Part shown: positions 24,622-33,540 of the stretch, piece after piece
Numbering within the stretch: the stretch's first letter is position 1
Layout of the letters: each line of letters opens with the position of its first letter
NCBI GenBank assembly: GCA_015063125.1
Contig: SUTB01000001.1
Location: forward strand, 248,001 to 312,000
Source of the DNA: Thermoplasmata archaeon
GTDB lineage: Archaea; Thermoplasmatota; Thermoplasmata; Methanomassiliicoccales; Methanomethylophilaceae
Length of the DNA: 64,000 nt
Reading direction: 5' to 3'
Program-made: the position numbers and the translations under genes
The notes under the pieces: model-generated
What the model was told of the DNA's origin: nothing
The model's input: the letters and a program-made list of their open reading frames with translations, nothing else
The model's database searches: none

Positions 24622-25467
24622 ATGAATCAGACCGGTAAGAAGGAAAGGGTCTTGATATGCTGCCTTACAACGGAGGTCGTGAAGGTTGTCAAATCGATCG
24701 ATTTCTATGAGGCCACTCGCGTGCATATCATAGCTTATCCGAACACCAACGAGTCGGATTCCACGGCCAGGTTCTATAACACCTTCCTGAAGGAAGCGAG
24801 GACCAGGATCGAGGCGAGCGGAAAGGTCGAAGTGATCGTGCATTACGCCAACATCCTCGATTATCAGGAGATGCTGCGCACAATCGTCCGTACGGTGGCC
24901 GAGGAGAAGTCCAAGTCCGGCGACTTTGTGGACATCTACATCAACATCTCCTCAGGTACGCCCGAGTACATCGCCGGTGCGATGCTGGCCTCGATGCAGG
25001 ACGAATCTCTGATAGCATTCAGCGTCAGGACCAAGACCAGAAGCATGAACCTCGAGCAGGCTATGGAGGCCTACACCGTTGACGGGAGACCCGTCGGAAG
25101 GACTTCTGAAGTCTACGATCCTGCGATGATTATGACCTTCGGAGCCGAAGCTCCCGATGACAGGCTGGTCGCCTGCTTGGGAATCCTGAAGGGGATGAAC
25201 GAGAACAAGCGCTACCCCTCGTTCAACGATATCATCGTTGCGTTGAAGAACGACAACGAATGGGATTACGTTCCCGAGTCCAAGAAGACACGCACGGACG
25301 ACGCCCAGAAGGAGCGCATGTACTTCAGGAGGAACTACATCGACCCGATGCTGAACAAGGGCTGGATCGTGGAGGACCACATCAAGAGAAACCGTTACAT
25401 ACTTACGAGGAAAGGGGAAGCCGTCGTTTCGGTATACTCGAAGGAGGGATCGGTCGTTCTCGACTGA
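24622..25467 (+). CDS. CARF-domain transcriptional regulator (DUF6293/HFX_2341-like)
   Basis: A 281-residue putative ligand-sensing regulator. The N-terminal half is a Rossmann-like CARF domain: RVLICCLTTEVVKVV, HIIAYPNTNES, DIYINISSGTPEYIAGAML (the NxSxGT loop that in CARF proteins faces cyclic oligoadenylate or another nucleotide). The C-terminal part (about 195-275) looks like a winged helix: DDRLVACLGILKG, YPSFNDIIVAL, YIDPMLNKGWIVEDHIKRNRYILTRKGEAVV. No CRISPR array or cas gene is in the window. The start MNQTGKKE is set by GGTGAT upstream. Ligand and targets are unknown; self-regulation is suggested by the operators before it. Confidence 0.75.
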   Translation: MNQTGKKERVLICCLTTEVVKVVKSIDFYEATRVHIIAYPNTNESDSTARFYNTFLKEARTRIEASGKVEVIVHYANILDYQEMLRTIVRTVAEEKSKSGDFVDIYINISSGTPEYIAGAMLASMQDESLIAFSVRTKTRSMNLEQAMEAYTVDGRPVGRTSEVYDPAMIMTFGAEAPDDRLVACLGILKGMNENKRYPSFNDIIVALKNDNEWDYVPESKKTRTDDAQKERMYFRRNYIDPMLNKGWIVEDHIKRNRYILTRKGEAVVSVYSKEGSVVLD

Positions 25468-25532
25468 CCCTCCAATCTCCACTTTTCTTTCACTCGGGGA
25501 GTCGCCCAGAGTTTCTCGTAAATATTCCATTT

Positions 25533-27044
25533 TCATGAAATAGGGACGATTCTGCCTCCTTCGATGGTCGATTCGGTGATGTTCCCGATCTCCGTGATGT
25601 ATTGGATGAGCGCCTCGATATCGGCACAGACCATCTGCGTTGGATAATCCGCGAAGTAAATGTTCCCGTCTCCACCCTGAGCGATGAAGTTGATGGTGGC
25701 TAAGGTGTATGTCCCGTTCTTGTCAAGTTCGGAGCCGTTGATCATTATCGAAACGACCCTCGAACCAGCTTCCTTAGAGGGGTCGTAGGTGACCGTTATT
25801 CCCGAGACCTGCACGAATCCTCCGAAAGGAGTGGGTTTTCCAAGGGAGAATTCTATCGAGTCATAGATCGAGGCTCCCGAGACCGTCATCACAACCACAT
25901 CATTCAGGAACGGAAGGAGATCGAAAGCGTCCTTCAGAGTGATGTCTCCCTCCTCTATCGATGTGCGGACACCGCCTCCGTTGATGAAAGCGATGTCTGT
26001 TTTGGCGCACCATCTGAAGCTGTCGGTTATCAGGTCAGCGAGATTGGTCTCTTGAGAGCGAACCTTCGAACGCTCCCCTTCCAGATAGATGTCTGTATGG
26101 CCGATGACCTCCATTAGTTTGGTATTCACGTCCTCTTCCACAGATTCGATCAGATCTTCTACGGTTCCGTTATAGAGCTTATCGCGGTGCAATTTGGCGG
26201 TTATGTCCCCATCTGCGGTAACTGTGATGACCCCCACAGTATTCAGGTTGCTGCCTGTGCTGGCGATGATCGCATCGCTTGGGATCAGGTCTATCGAACC
26301 ATCACACAACTTGCCGTCTTCCATCTCAACGTGGCTGTGTCCGTCGATGAATATGTCTATTCCCGGTATTTTGCTGCATATGTAGTCTGATGTTACCGGC
26401 AGGGACCTGGCGACCCCTATGTGGCCGATGGCGACGATGTAATCCACATCCATGGTGCTGAGCAGAGATACCATGCGTTCGGCCGCCTCCACGGCATCCG
26501 TTACGGTCGTGTTCTCCATTTTTCCCTGCGAAGTGGCCACCGGAGTTTCCGGAGTCAGGATGCCGAAGCATCCCAATCTGATGTTGCCTTTCTCAAGTAT
26601 CATGTACTGGGGGAACACGCTCCCGCCCTGGTCAGTGTAGTAGAGGTTTGCGCATATCAAAGGGAAGTTGAGTTGGGATACCCTGTCCATCATCACCGTG
26701 AATGTGTAATCGAATTCGTGGTTGCCGGGCACACCCACATCGTATCCGATGCTGTTCATGATCCCAATGGAGGATTCCCCTTCAGTCATGGTTCCGTAGG
26801 CATTGCCCTGCAGGAAATCCCCGGCATCTATGGTGAAGACAATCTTTCCGTCAGCCTCCATCTGATCCTTGAGCGATTTCAAGGTGGCGAATCCGAGTTG
26901 GTCATCATAATGGCAGTGGGTGTCGTTCGTATGGAGTATCACGAATTCCTGAGGCTCATCCGAGCTGTTCGATAATACAAAGGAGCACCCCAGTATCAGA
27001 ACGATCGACAGTGCCGCAATGACGAGGACCTTTGATGTGCGCAT
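25533..27044 (-). CDS. secreted 5'-nucleotidase/2',3'-cyclic phosphodiesterase family protein
   Basis: Exported metallophosphatase of the UshA/CD73 family, hydrolysing nucleotides outside the cell to supply nucleosides and phosphate. It is 503 residues. Signal anchor at about 6-26 (VLVIAALSIVLILGCSFVL). Two-metal motifs: ILHTNDTHCH (DxH), DAGDFLQGN (GD), VPGNHEFDY (GNHE), VAIGHIG (GH) and DGHSHVEME (GHxH). The C-terminal 5'-nucleotidase domain has NGGGVRTSIEEGDIT and NGTYTLATINFIAQGG. Both domains look complete. It faces the CARF gene tail to tail and has its own promoter. Confidence 0.92.
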   Translation of the reverse strand: MRTSKVLVIAALSIVLILGCSFVLSNSSDEPQEFVILHTNDTHCHYDDQLGFATLKSLKDQMEADGKIVFTIDAGDFLQGNAYGTMTEGESSIGIMNSIGYDVGVPGNHEFDYTFTVMMDRVSQLNFPLICANLYYTDQGGSVFPQYMILEKGNIRLGCFGILTPETPVATSQGKMENTTVTDAVEAAERMVSLLSTMDVDYIVAIGHIGVARSLPVTSDYICSKIPGIDIFIDGHSHVEMEDGKLCDGSIDLIPSDAIIASTGSNLNTVGVITVTADGDITAKLHRDKLYNGTVEDLIESVEEDVNTKLMEVIGHTDIYLEGERSKVRSQETNLADLITDSFRWCAKTDIAFINGGGVRTSIEEGDITLKDAFDLLPFLNDVVVMTVSGASIYDSIEFSLGKPTPFGGFVQVSGITVTYDPSKEAGSRVVSIMINGSELDKNGTYTLATINFIAQGGDGNIYFADYPTQMVCADIEALIQYITEIGNITESTIEGGRIVPIS

Positions 27045-27126
27045 GCAGAGGTATCGGCGGAATCGGATTTAATGCTGAGTCCAGACGACACGAGAGCCTT
27101 CGCTGAAGAGAAATCAATGGAATAAA

Positions 27127-27213
27127 TGGTGCAAGGGACGAGATTTGAACTCGCGGACCACTAAGGACTAGCCCCTCAAGCTAGCGTCGTTGGCCATGCT
27201 TGACTACCCTTGC
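27127..27213 (-). tRNA. tRNA-Leu (anticodon GAG)
   Basis: On the minus strand acceptor GCAAGGG pairs with CCCTTGC. The anticodon stem CTAGC/GCTAG has loop TTGAGGG, anticodon GAG. A long variable arm (TCCTTAGTGGTCC) marks a class II tRNA. The T loop is TTCAAAT and the discriminator is A. The next three bases are CCA, so the 3' end appears encoded here, unlike the other two tRNAs of the window. Confidence 0.92.
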
Positions 27214-27258
27214 ACTCAGTACCCCAGAGATATAGATGATGTTAATAAAGGTTGTCCT

Positions 27259-28317
27259 TCAGCGGGTCCAGTAGGTCCTAGCAGCTTCTCCCATCGCCAG
27301 CACGTTCTCGTCCTTGGTGGATATGGGGGTCTCGCATCCGGGGGCCAGGATGAATCCTCCGCTGTCGTTGCCCGCGGCATCGATGACTCTGTAGCATTCG
27401 TCCCTTATCGTATCGGGGTTGCCCATCATCATGGTCTGCACGGGATCCACGTTTCCCATGATCGAGATGTTCCTTCCAGCGGTCTCTTTGGCCTTGGCTG
27501 GATCCACCGCATGGTCGAAGCTGAGGCAGTCAGCTCCGGTACCGGGCATCTGCTGGAGTATGTTCAGGGTATTGCCGCATATGTGAACGAAGGTCGGGAC
27601 TTCAGAATCCATCGCGTTGACGTCGCTCACCACCCTCTTGATGTAAGGTGCCGAGAACTCGGCGAACATATCAGGGGATATCAGGTCCTCGGACGATGTG
27701 GGGTCTGCCATCCACATGACTGTAGCTCCCGCCTCGATCATGCGCTTTTGCATGCCGGATACGAGTCCGGTGATCTTAGTGATAAGTTTCTTTACGGTAT
27801 CGGGCTCGACGAGAGTTCCCATGACCATGTTCTCTACGCCCATCACGTGTCCCGCGGATGTGACCGGTCCCCAGGACAGACCGCAGATGTGCAGGTCCTC
27901 AGGAAGGATCCTTGCTGTCTCTTCAAGAGCATCCACGAAAACTTTCTGGAAGTTAGGGCATTCCGAGGCTACGCTTGGGTCGAATATGGCGAGATCATCA
28001 ATCTGCTGTGCATCGGTAGCGATGGGCTTCATGATCTGTCCGTAATCATCCTCGGGGAAACGGACCTCCATGCCCAGGTCGATGAAGGGGACCTGGGAGT
28101 CGAGTACGGGTTTGACGAAATCCGATTTCGTCTTCACCGCATGGTCTACCGACACCTTGGCCGAGATCTCAGGGTTCCATCTGGCCGTCTCTACGCTGAC
28201 GCCAGCGCTGCGTGCGGCCGTTGCCAGAACGAAATTGTTGACGGGTGTCCTGTCAGTCTTCTCATGGTTGAGCGCTGCTTCGACGCAGCTCCTGTGCCCG
28301 GCATCGATCATGAGCAC
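27259..28317 (-). CDS. uroporphyrinogen-decarboxylase-family methyltransferase (MtbA/MtaA-like)
   Basis: Likely methylcobamide:coenzyme M methyltransferase, which moves the methyl group from a corrinoid protein to CoM in methylotrophic methanogenesis. It is 352 residues in a TIM-barrel fold. The zinc site HxC...C of MtaA/MtbA is visible as FVHICGNTLN and LAPGCETPIST. It lacks the Arg pair of true UroD. Neighbours upstream on the same strand are the IDH-like gene and deoxyhypusine synthase. No methylamine or methanol corrinoid partner is nearby, so which methyl donor it serves is open; O-methyl or methylthiol pathways are alternatives. Starts at 28317 or 28311. Confidence 0.85.
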   Translation of the reverse strand: MLMIDAGHRSCVEAALNHEKTDRTPVNNFVLATAARSAGVSVETARWNPEISAKVSVDHAVKTKSDFVKPVLDSQVPFIDLGMEVRFPEDDYGQIMKPIATDAQQIDDLAIFDPSVASECPNFQKVFVDALEETARILPEDLHICGLSWGPVTSAGHVMGVENMVMGTLVEPDTVKKLITKITGLVSGMQKRMIEAGATVMWMADPTSSEDLISPDMFAEFSAPYIKRVVSDVNAMDSEVPTFVHICGNTLNILQQMPGTGADCLSFDHAVDPAKAKETAGRNISIMGNVDPVQTMMMGNPDTIRDECYRVIDAAGNDSGGFILAPGCETPISTKDENVLAMGEAARTYWTR

Positions 28318-28358
28318 TGAAATCCGATAAAGGGATAAAAGGTCTATCTAGGAAAAGC

Positions 28359-29339
28359 TCAGACACGGCTGATGATCTTCTCCACGAATTCATCGGTGGT
28401 CAGGTTCCCGCCTACGTCTGGGCATCTCTCCCCGGCCACATAGGTTTCCTTGACTGCGTTGACGATAGATTCCGCCTCATCCTTCAGTCCGAGGTCCCTG
28501 AGGATAGTGGCCGAGGAAAGTATGGATGCTGTGGGGTTGATGTATTTGTCCTCAAGACCTTCGATTGTGGCCTTGTGACGGGGCTGGTAGAGTCTGTACT
28601 CGTCACCGATGTAGCAAGTGGGGCAGAGGTGGTCGTAGCCTGTGAGTCCGCCCAGTATGCCCGATACCACGTGGCTGTACATGTCCACGCAGATTATGCA
28701 CTGGTCCAGTGAAGGGGTCTTGAGAAGATGGGATGCCCAGTCCTTGACGTTCAGAATCCTTGTTTCGTATACGTCCGCCGGGAACATGGTCTGGAATGTG
28801 TCCGCGAACATCCCGCTGCTGATGGGGAAGAAGTCGGGCCTTGTCAGGCAGGTCACCCTTTCGAGCTTGCGGATCTCCACGTCTGACAGCGCGAGGCTCA
28901 TCATCCTGCTGTAAGAGGTGCTCTTGATGTATTTCGATATGGTGACCCCATCGAGTTCGGTGACCTCGGTTATCTCCGAGGAGACGTTGTTGTTGCTTCC
29001 CCAGAGTACCATCTCAAGGCCGTCCACGCCCAGGTCGGGTGCGAGTGTCCTGAAGTACCTGGCCCTTGCGTAAAGGTCCAGCTGGACCTTGAGGGTCTTC
29101 AATGGGTCGACGCCGGATTCAGGAGTGAAGACGGGACCGCTTAGGATTATCTTGCATTCATCCAGGAGGTCCATGGTCTCGTGCGGAAGGTACTGTCCCG
29201 TCTCCTCGAATGCGGATTTGCCGATCATGCCGTGAACTATCTCAACGGAGTCGGTTGCCATGCTGAGCACCTTCTCCGCAGCCGCAGTCACAATCGGGCC
29301 GATCCCGTCACCGGGCAGGAGCAGTACCTTCTCGCTCAT
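28359..29339 (-). CDS. isocitrate/isopropylmalate dehydrogenase-family protein with altered active site
   Basis: A 326-residue protein clearly of the beta-decarboxylating dehydrogenase fold: VLLLPGDGIGPIVTAAAEKVL at the start, GPVFTPESG, KVQLDLYARARYF (where the family has LDLYANxRP) and NPTASILSSATILRDLG near the end. Active-site positions differ. The RENTEG-like loop reads WGSNNNVSSE. The catalytic-Lys segment reads CLTRPDFFPIS. The metal-binding NLFGDILSD segment reads VDMYSHVVSG. The adenine loop EPVHGSAPDI reads QPRHKATIEG. So metal-dependent oxidative decarboxylation as known seems unlikely. It starts four bases after the deoxyhypusine synthase stop, a tight couple. Function unknown. 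Confidence 0.8.
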   Translation of the reverse strand: MSEKVLLLPGDGIGPIVTAAAEKVLSMATDSVEIVHGMIGKSAFEETGQYLPHETMDLLDECKIILSGPVFTPESGVDPLKTLKVQLDLYARARYFRTLAPDLGVDGLEMVLWGSNNNVSSEITEVTELDGVTISKYIKSTSYSRMMSLALSDVEIRKLERVTCLTRPDFFPISSGMFADTFQTMFPADVYETRILNVKDWASHLLKTPSLDQCIICVDMYSHVVSGILGGLTGYDHLCPTCYIGDEYRLYQPRHKATIEGLEDKYINPTASILSSATILRDLGLKDEAESIVNAVKETYVAGERCPDVGGNLTTDEFVEKIISRV

Positions 29340-29343
29340 TCAC

Positions 29344-30297
29344 TCACTCTAGCCTGTCGACCAAGGATGCGTAGATCATTGGGAGGGTGATGGTGGCATC
29401 TCCCTCGACCGTCATCTTCTTCGCTTCGGGCTTGACCTTTCCCCAGGAGATTGCTTCTCTGAGCCTAGCTCCCGAGAGGGATCCGTCATATTCCTCGGCG
29501 GTCGTCAGATAGACTGCGTAGTCCAGTCCTCCGCGGAACTGGTTCCACCAGATGACGTGGTGCTTGGAGATTCCTCCGCCGATCATCAGCGCGCCGGTGT
29601 TGGTGGCGTGGTTCGTCATCTCGGACAGCATCTGCTCATCGCCGAACAGGTCGATCCTGAATTTCCTGTGCGTCTGGTAGTACATCCAGAGCTGGCATCC
29701 GAACGAACCATCCGTGATACCGGGGACGACGATGGGGATCTGGTTCTTCCAGGCCCAATACATGAGCGAGTTCTCATCGTTCATCCTCTTACCGACCTCC
29801 CAGATGATCTCATGGGTGGTCATGGAATCTGTATTCTCGAAGATCTCGTCGAACATCGGAAGGATCTCTCCCTCGAGGACCTCTCCGTAGCAGTCGTCGG
29901 GGACCAGGACGTTACCGAGCCTGGAGATCTCGTACTCCTCCCTCAGTTTCGCATCGTCCATCATGAAGTCGCCGTGGTAGTAGTGCTCGTAGGTCCTGGA
30001 GATATCATGGTCCAGGCATCCGCAGGTGGTGATGATCAGGTCGACTCTCTTGTTCTTGACCATATCGACCAGCACACCGCGGGTTCCGGTGGCCATGATG
30101 CATGCGGGGAACGAGAGGATCTTGAGACAGTCCTTGTCCTTCTCCATCCTCTCGAGGATGTCAGTGGCATCGGCCAGCTTCTGTGCTGTGAATCCGCCGG
30201 CTCCGCTCATGTATCTCATGAGTTCGTCCACTGTCATGCCTTTCTTGACCTTTATGTCCTCAACTTCGATGAGTTCGAGTTCTGCTTCCTTCGACAT
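29344..30297 (-). CDS. dys: deoxyhypusine synthase
   Basis: Transfers the aminobutyl group of spermidine to a lysine of archaeal initiation factor 5A, using NAD. It is 317 residues. Family segments: FLSFPACIMATGTRG-like LSFPACIMATGTRG, IITTCGCLDHDISR, YEHYYHGDF, VVPGITDGSFG, LMIGGGISKHH for NAD binding, and the active-site Lys in SGARLREAISWGKVK. It heads a minus-strand group with the IDH-like protein and the methyltransferase. Confidence 0.95.
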   Translation of the reverse strand: MSKEAELELIEVEDIKVKKGMTVDELMRYMSGAGGFTAQKLADATDILERMEKDKDCLKILSFPACIMATGTRGVLVDMVKNKRVDLIITTCGCLDHDISRTYEHYYHGDFMMDDAKLREEYEISRLGNVLVPDDCYGEVLEGEILPMFDEIFENTDSMTTHEIIWEVGKRMNDENSLMYWAWKNQIPIVVPGITDGSFGCQLWMYYQTHRKFRIDLFGDEQMLSEMTNHATNTGALMIGGGISKHHVIWWNQFRGGLDYAVYLTTAEEYDGSLSGARLREAISWGKVKPEAKKMTVEGDATITLPMIYASLVDRLE

Positions 30298-30449
30298 TGT
30301 ATCGTCTCTAAGCCCCGGCTAGAGGGGACGGGGATTAAAAGGGTATTGCTGATCGGGACTAAGCTGACCCTTATTTTCTAGTACTCTTTTTACGCACGTC
30401 ATTATATAGGACTTCGAGCATGGGTCGGTCAACAAATGGAGTTATGATC

Positions 30450-32660
30450 ATGATTGACATGTTCAATTTCGACAATCTGCTGTTCATGATTCCGATTGCA
30501 GCAATTGTAGCGCTGATCTTCGCAGCATACTTCTACAAGAGCGTCTGGTCTGTTGACAAGGGCACTCCTGAGATGCAGAAGATCTCCAACGCCATCGAGA
30601 CAGGTGCAATGGCCTATCTCAGGCGCCAGTACAAGACAATCGGTATTGTGATCATCGTATTGGCGATCATTATTGCAATTGTTGGATTCGCGGTGGAGGA
30701 TTTCGCCGAGTATCTCAATTGGAAGGTCTCGATCGCCTTTATCATCGGAGCAGCATTCTCGATCCTCTCTGGATACATCGGAATGAAAGTCTCCGTCAAC
30801 TCGAACATCAGGACAGCTTCCGCTGCAAGGAACAACCTCAACGACGCCTTCAAGACCTCGTTCAGGGGAGGAGCCTTGTCCGGAATCGCAGTGTCCACAC
30901 TGAGCCTTGTTGGACTCTTCATCGTCGTCTTCGTCTACAACATCTGTTTCGGAGCTGACGATGAGTCACTGAAGTCCACACTCCGTCTCGTTGTCGGATA
31001 CGCATTCGGAGCTTCGTTCGCAGCCCTCTTCGCCCAGCTGGGTGGAGGAATCTACACAAAGGCCGCGGATGTCGGAGCTGACCTCGTAGGAAAAGTCGAA
31101 GCAGGAATCCCTGAGGACGACCCCAGGAACCCTGCAGTAATCGCCGACCTTGTCGGAGACAACGTCGGAGACTGCGCTGGACGTGGAGCAGATATCTTCG
31201 AGTCCACCGCCGCCGAGATCATCGGATCGATGGTCATCGGTACAGCCGTCGTCGCGACCGGAATGAGCACGAACTGGGTTTTCCTCCCTCTCGTCCTCAT
31301 GGCATTCGGACTCATCGCGTCACTCGTCGGAATCCTCATCGTGAGGCTCAAGGACGATAACGCTGACGTCTGCGGATCGCTCAACGTCGGATACTACCTT
31401 ACAATCGCACTCAACCTCGTGTTCCTCGGAATTACAACATACATGCTTCTCAGTCCCGAGACTGACAGCTGGTTGAACTTCTTCGGAGCAGGAGTAGTCG
31501 GAATCGCACTCGGTCTCGCGATCGTTTACATCACACAGTACTACACTGGCGACCACAAGCCTGTCAAGGGAATCGCAGCAGCATCCCAGACCGGAGCCGC
31601 CACCAACGTCATCGAGGGAATCTCCATCGGTATGGAGTCCACGGTTCTGCCCGTCGTCTGTATCGTCATCGCAATCATCTCGACATACCTGCTCGGATTC
31701 TCCGCAGCACCCACTGTCGATGACCAGATGATCTACGGATTCTACGGAACCGCTATTGGAACCATCGCCATGCTCGCTTCCTCAGCCTTCATCCTCGCAG
31801 AGGACACATTCGGACCCATCACCGACAACGGTGGAGGAATCGCTGAGATGTCCAACCAGCCCGAGGAGGTCAGGAACAGGACCGACAAGCTCGATTCCGC
31901 CGGTAACACCACCAAGGCCCTTACCAAGGGATACGCAATGGCATCTGCAGCTCTCGCAGCATTCCTGCTCTTCGCAAGTATCGCGGAGGTTATCGCTGAC
32001 GTCAAGAACGTCAACGAGGGACTCTTCCCCGGAGACGCTGGATACCACACCATCACCGAGATCTTCAACATCAACATCGGTGACCCCCTCATCTTCGTCG
32101 GAGCGCTCGTCGGAGCGGTCCTTGTGTTCTTCTTCGCATCTCTCGCAATCCGTGCCGTCTCCAAGGCTGCCGGTGAGATGATCGAGGAGGTCCGCAGGCA
32201 GTTCCGTGAGAAGAAGGGAATCATGGAGGGAACAGAGGAGCCCGACTACGCAAGCTGTGTCGACATCGCAACCCGCGGTGCACTGCGCGCAATGGTCGTT
32301 CCTGCACTCTTGCCTATCCTTGTCCCCATCGCGTTCGGTCTCATCTACAAGTTCGCACTGTCCGGAATGGACGGCTTCGAGAACATCGCATACACCGGTG
32401 TTCTGGCACTTGTGATCGGTGGTACCATTGTCGGTATCCTGATGGCTAACTTCCTCAACAACGGAGGAGGAGCTTGGGACAACGCCAAGAAGTACATCGA
32501 AGAGGGTAACTACGGCGGAAAGAAGTCGCCTGCACACGCAGCGGCAGTCGTCGGAGACACCATCGGAGATCCCTTCAAGGACACCGCAGGACCTTCAATC
32601 CACGTTCTGGTCAAGCTGCTTTCGACCATCTGTTTGGTCATGGCAGTCCTGTTCGTGTGA
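30450..32660 (+). CDS. hppA: membrane-bound proton-translocating pyrophosphatase, K+-independent type
   Basis: Couples hydrolysis of pyrophosphate to ion pumping across the membrane. About 736 residues with 16 expected helices. Signature loops: GGGIYTKAADVGADLVGKVE, DDPRNPAVIADLVGDNVGDCAGRGAD, EDTFGPITDNGGGIAEM and GDTIGDPFKDTAGPS. The position that separates subclasses reads GNTTKAL; Lys here marks K+-independent H+-pumping enzymes, whereas Ala marks K+-dependent ones. The start at 30450 is chosen because GGAG lies eight bases upstream; ATGs at 30420 and 30444 are in frame. A TATA box CATTATATAG lies near 30405. A terminator follows. Confidence 0.95.
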   Translation: MIDMFNFDNLLFMIPIAAIVALIFAAYFYKSVWSVDKGTPEMQKISNAIETGAMAYLRRQYKTIGIVIIVLAIIIAIVGFAVEDFAEYLNWKVSIAFIIGAAFSILSGYIGMKVSVNSNIRTASAARNNLNDAFKTSFRGGALSGIAVSTLSLVGLFIVVFVYNICFGADDESLKSTLRLVVGYAFGASFAALFAQLGGGIYTKAADVGADLVGKVEAGIPEDDPRNPAVIADLVGDNVGDCAGRGADIFESTAAEIIGSMVIGTAVVATGMSTNWVFLPLVLMAFGLIASLVGILIVRLKDDNADVCGSLNVGYYLTIALNLVFLGITTYMLLSPETDSWLNFFGAGVVGIALGLAIVYITQYYTGDHKPVKGIAAASQTGAATNVIEGISIGMESTVLPVVCIVIAIISTYLLGFSAAPTVDDQMIYGFYGTAIGTIAMLASSAFILAEDTFGPITDNGGGIAEMSNQPEEVRNRTDKLDSAGNTTKALTKGYAMASAALAAFLLFASIAEVIADVKNVNEGLFPGDAGYHTITEIFNINIGDPLIFVGALVGAVLVFFFASLAIRAVSKAAGEMIEEVRRQFREKKGIMEGTEEPDYASCVDIATRGALRAMVVPALLPILVPIAFGLIYKFALSGMDGFENIAYTGVLALVIGGTIVGILMANFLNNGGGAWDNAKKYIEEGNYGGKKSPAHAAAVVGDTIGDPFKDTAGPSIHVLVKLLSTICLVMAVLFV

Positions 32661-32674
32661 AAACAAGTTAATCA

Positions 32675-32694
32675 GGGAGGGGGAGACCCCTCCC
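32675..32694 (+). terminator. terminator of hppA
   Basis: GGGAGGGG-gaga-CCCCTCCC then ATCCAGTATTTTA, 14 bases after the stop. Confidence 0.7.
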
Positions 32695-32731
32695 ATCCAG
32701 TATTTTATCCTTATATTACGCGTGGATATAA

Positions 32732-32740
32732 TTTATATAA
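32732..32740 (+). promoter_or_regulatory. TATA box of the rpoE-S27ae operon
   Basis: TTTATATAA, about 40 bp before the first start codon of the five-gene operon. Confidence 0.6.
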
Positions 32741-32776
32741 GAGTCCTCACTAACGTGGGTTATCAGAGGGCACGCT

Positions 32777-33349
32777 ATGTACATGCTTACAGAAGTCGAA
32801 AAGGTCGTCCGCATCCCGCCGGTTGAACTCAAAGAGGACATCGATGACGTCATCGACAGACTCACATGGGACGCATACGAGGGCAGATTCGGAGAAGACA
32901 AGACCTTCACGGTGCTGATTAGGAACGTCAGGACGGAAGGCCCGGGACGCATCGTCCACGGTGACGGAGCAGTCTACCAGACAGTCAAGTTCGATCAGAT
33001 CGTCTTCAAGCCCAGAGAGAACGAGGTCGTCGAGGGAGTGGTCGTGGAGATCCTCAAGTTCGGCGCATTCGTCAGGTTCGGACCCCTTGACGGACTCCTG
33101 CACATCAGTCAGGTAATGGATGATCGTGTGGATATCGATGAGTCCAACCAGAGGCTCGTAGGCAAGGACAGCGGAAGGTTCCTGGCAGTCGGAGACATCG
33201 TCAGGGCCAGGGTCGTCAGCATCGATCTCAACGAGAAGAACCCCCAGGACAGTAAGATCGGACTCACCATGAGGCAGCCCGGACTGGGAAAACTCCAGTG
33301 GATCGAGGAGGACGCCAAGAAGCACAAGGATTCGGATGGTGATGAGTGA
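32777..33349 (+). CDS. rpoE1: DNA-directed RNA polymerase subunit E' (Rpo7)
   Basis: Stalk subunit of archaeal RNA polymerase, which with Rpo4 helps open promoters and binds exiting RNA. It is 190 residues. The N-terminal RNP-like domain (YMLTEVEKVVRIPPVEL, GPGRIVHGDGAVYQTVKFDQIVF) is followed by an S1 domain (EVVEGVVVEILKFGAFVRFGPLDGLLHISQ). The charged C-terminal tail (KKHKDSDGDE) is lineage-specific. Its stop overlaps the start of the next gene by one base (TGATG), the first link of a translationally coupled operon. Confidence 0.95.
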   Translation: MYMLTEVEKVVRIPPVELKEDIDDVIDRLTWDAYEGRFGEDKTFTVLIRNVRTEGPGRIVHGDGAVYQTVKFDQIVFKPRENEVVEGVVVEILKFGAFVRFGPLDGLLHISQVMDDRVDIDESNQRLVGKDSGRFLAVGDIVRARVVSIDLNEKNPQDSKIGLTMRQPGLGKLQWIEEDAKKHKDSDGDE

Positions 33350-33540
33350 TGACAGTTATCGTGCAGAAAGCATGCAAACAGTGCAGTTTCATCTCCGAGG
33401 AGGATGTGTGCCCCCGCTGCGGCGGTCAGACCTCTAAGGAGTGGCAGGGATACCTCGCGGTTCTGGACTTCGAGAAGTCCGAGATCGCAAAGAAGATGGG
33501 AATCTCCGCCAACGGAAAGTACGCTCTCAAGGTACGCTGA
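33349..33540 (+). CDS. spt4: transcription elongation factor Spt4 (RpoE2)
   Basis: Zinc-ribbon partner of Spt5 that promotes processive transcription. It is 63 residues. Two CxxC pairs are visible (ACKQCSFI and CPRCGGQ), followed by SKEWQGYLAVLDFEKSEIAKKMG and YALKVR, which form the Spt5-binding part. Starts and stops overlap both neighbours by one base. Confidence 0.95.
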   Translation: MTVIVQKACKQCSFISEEDVCPRCGGQTSKEWQGYLAVLDFEKSEIAKKMGISANGKYALKVR

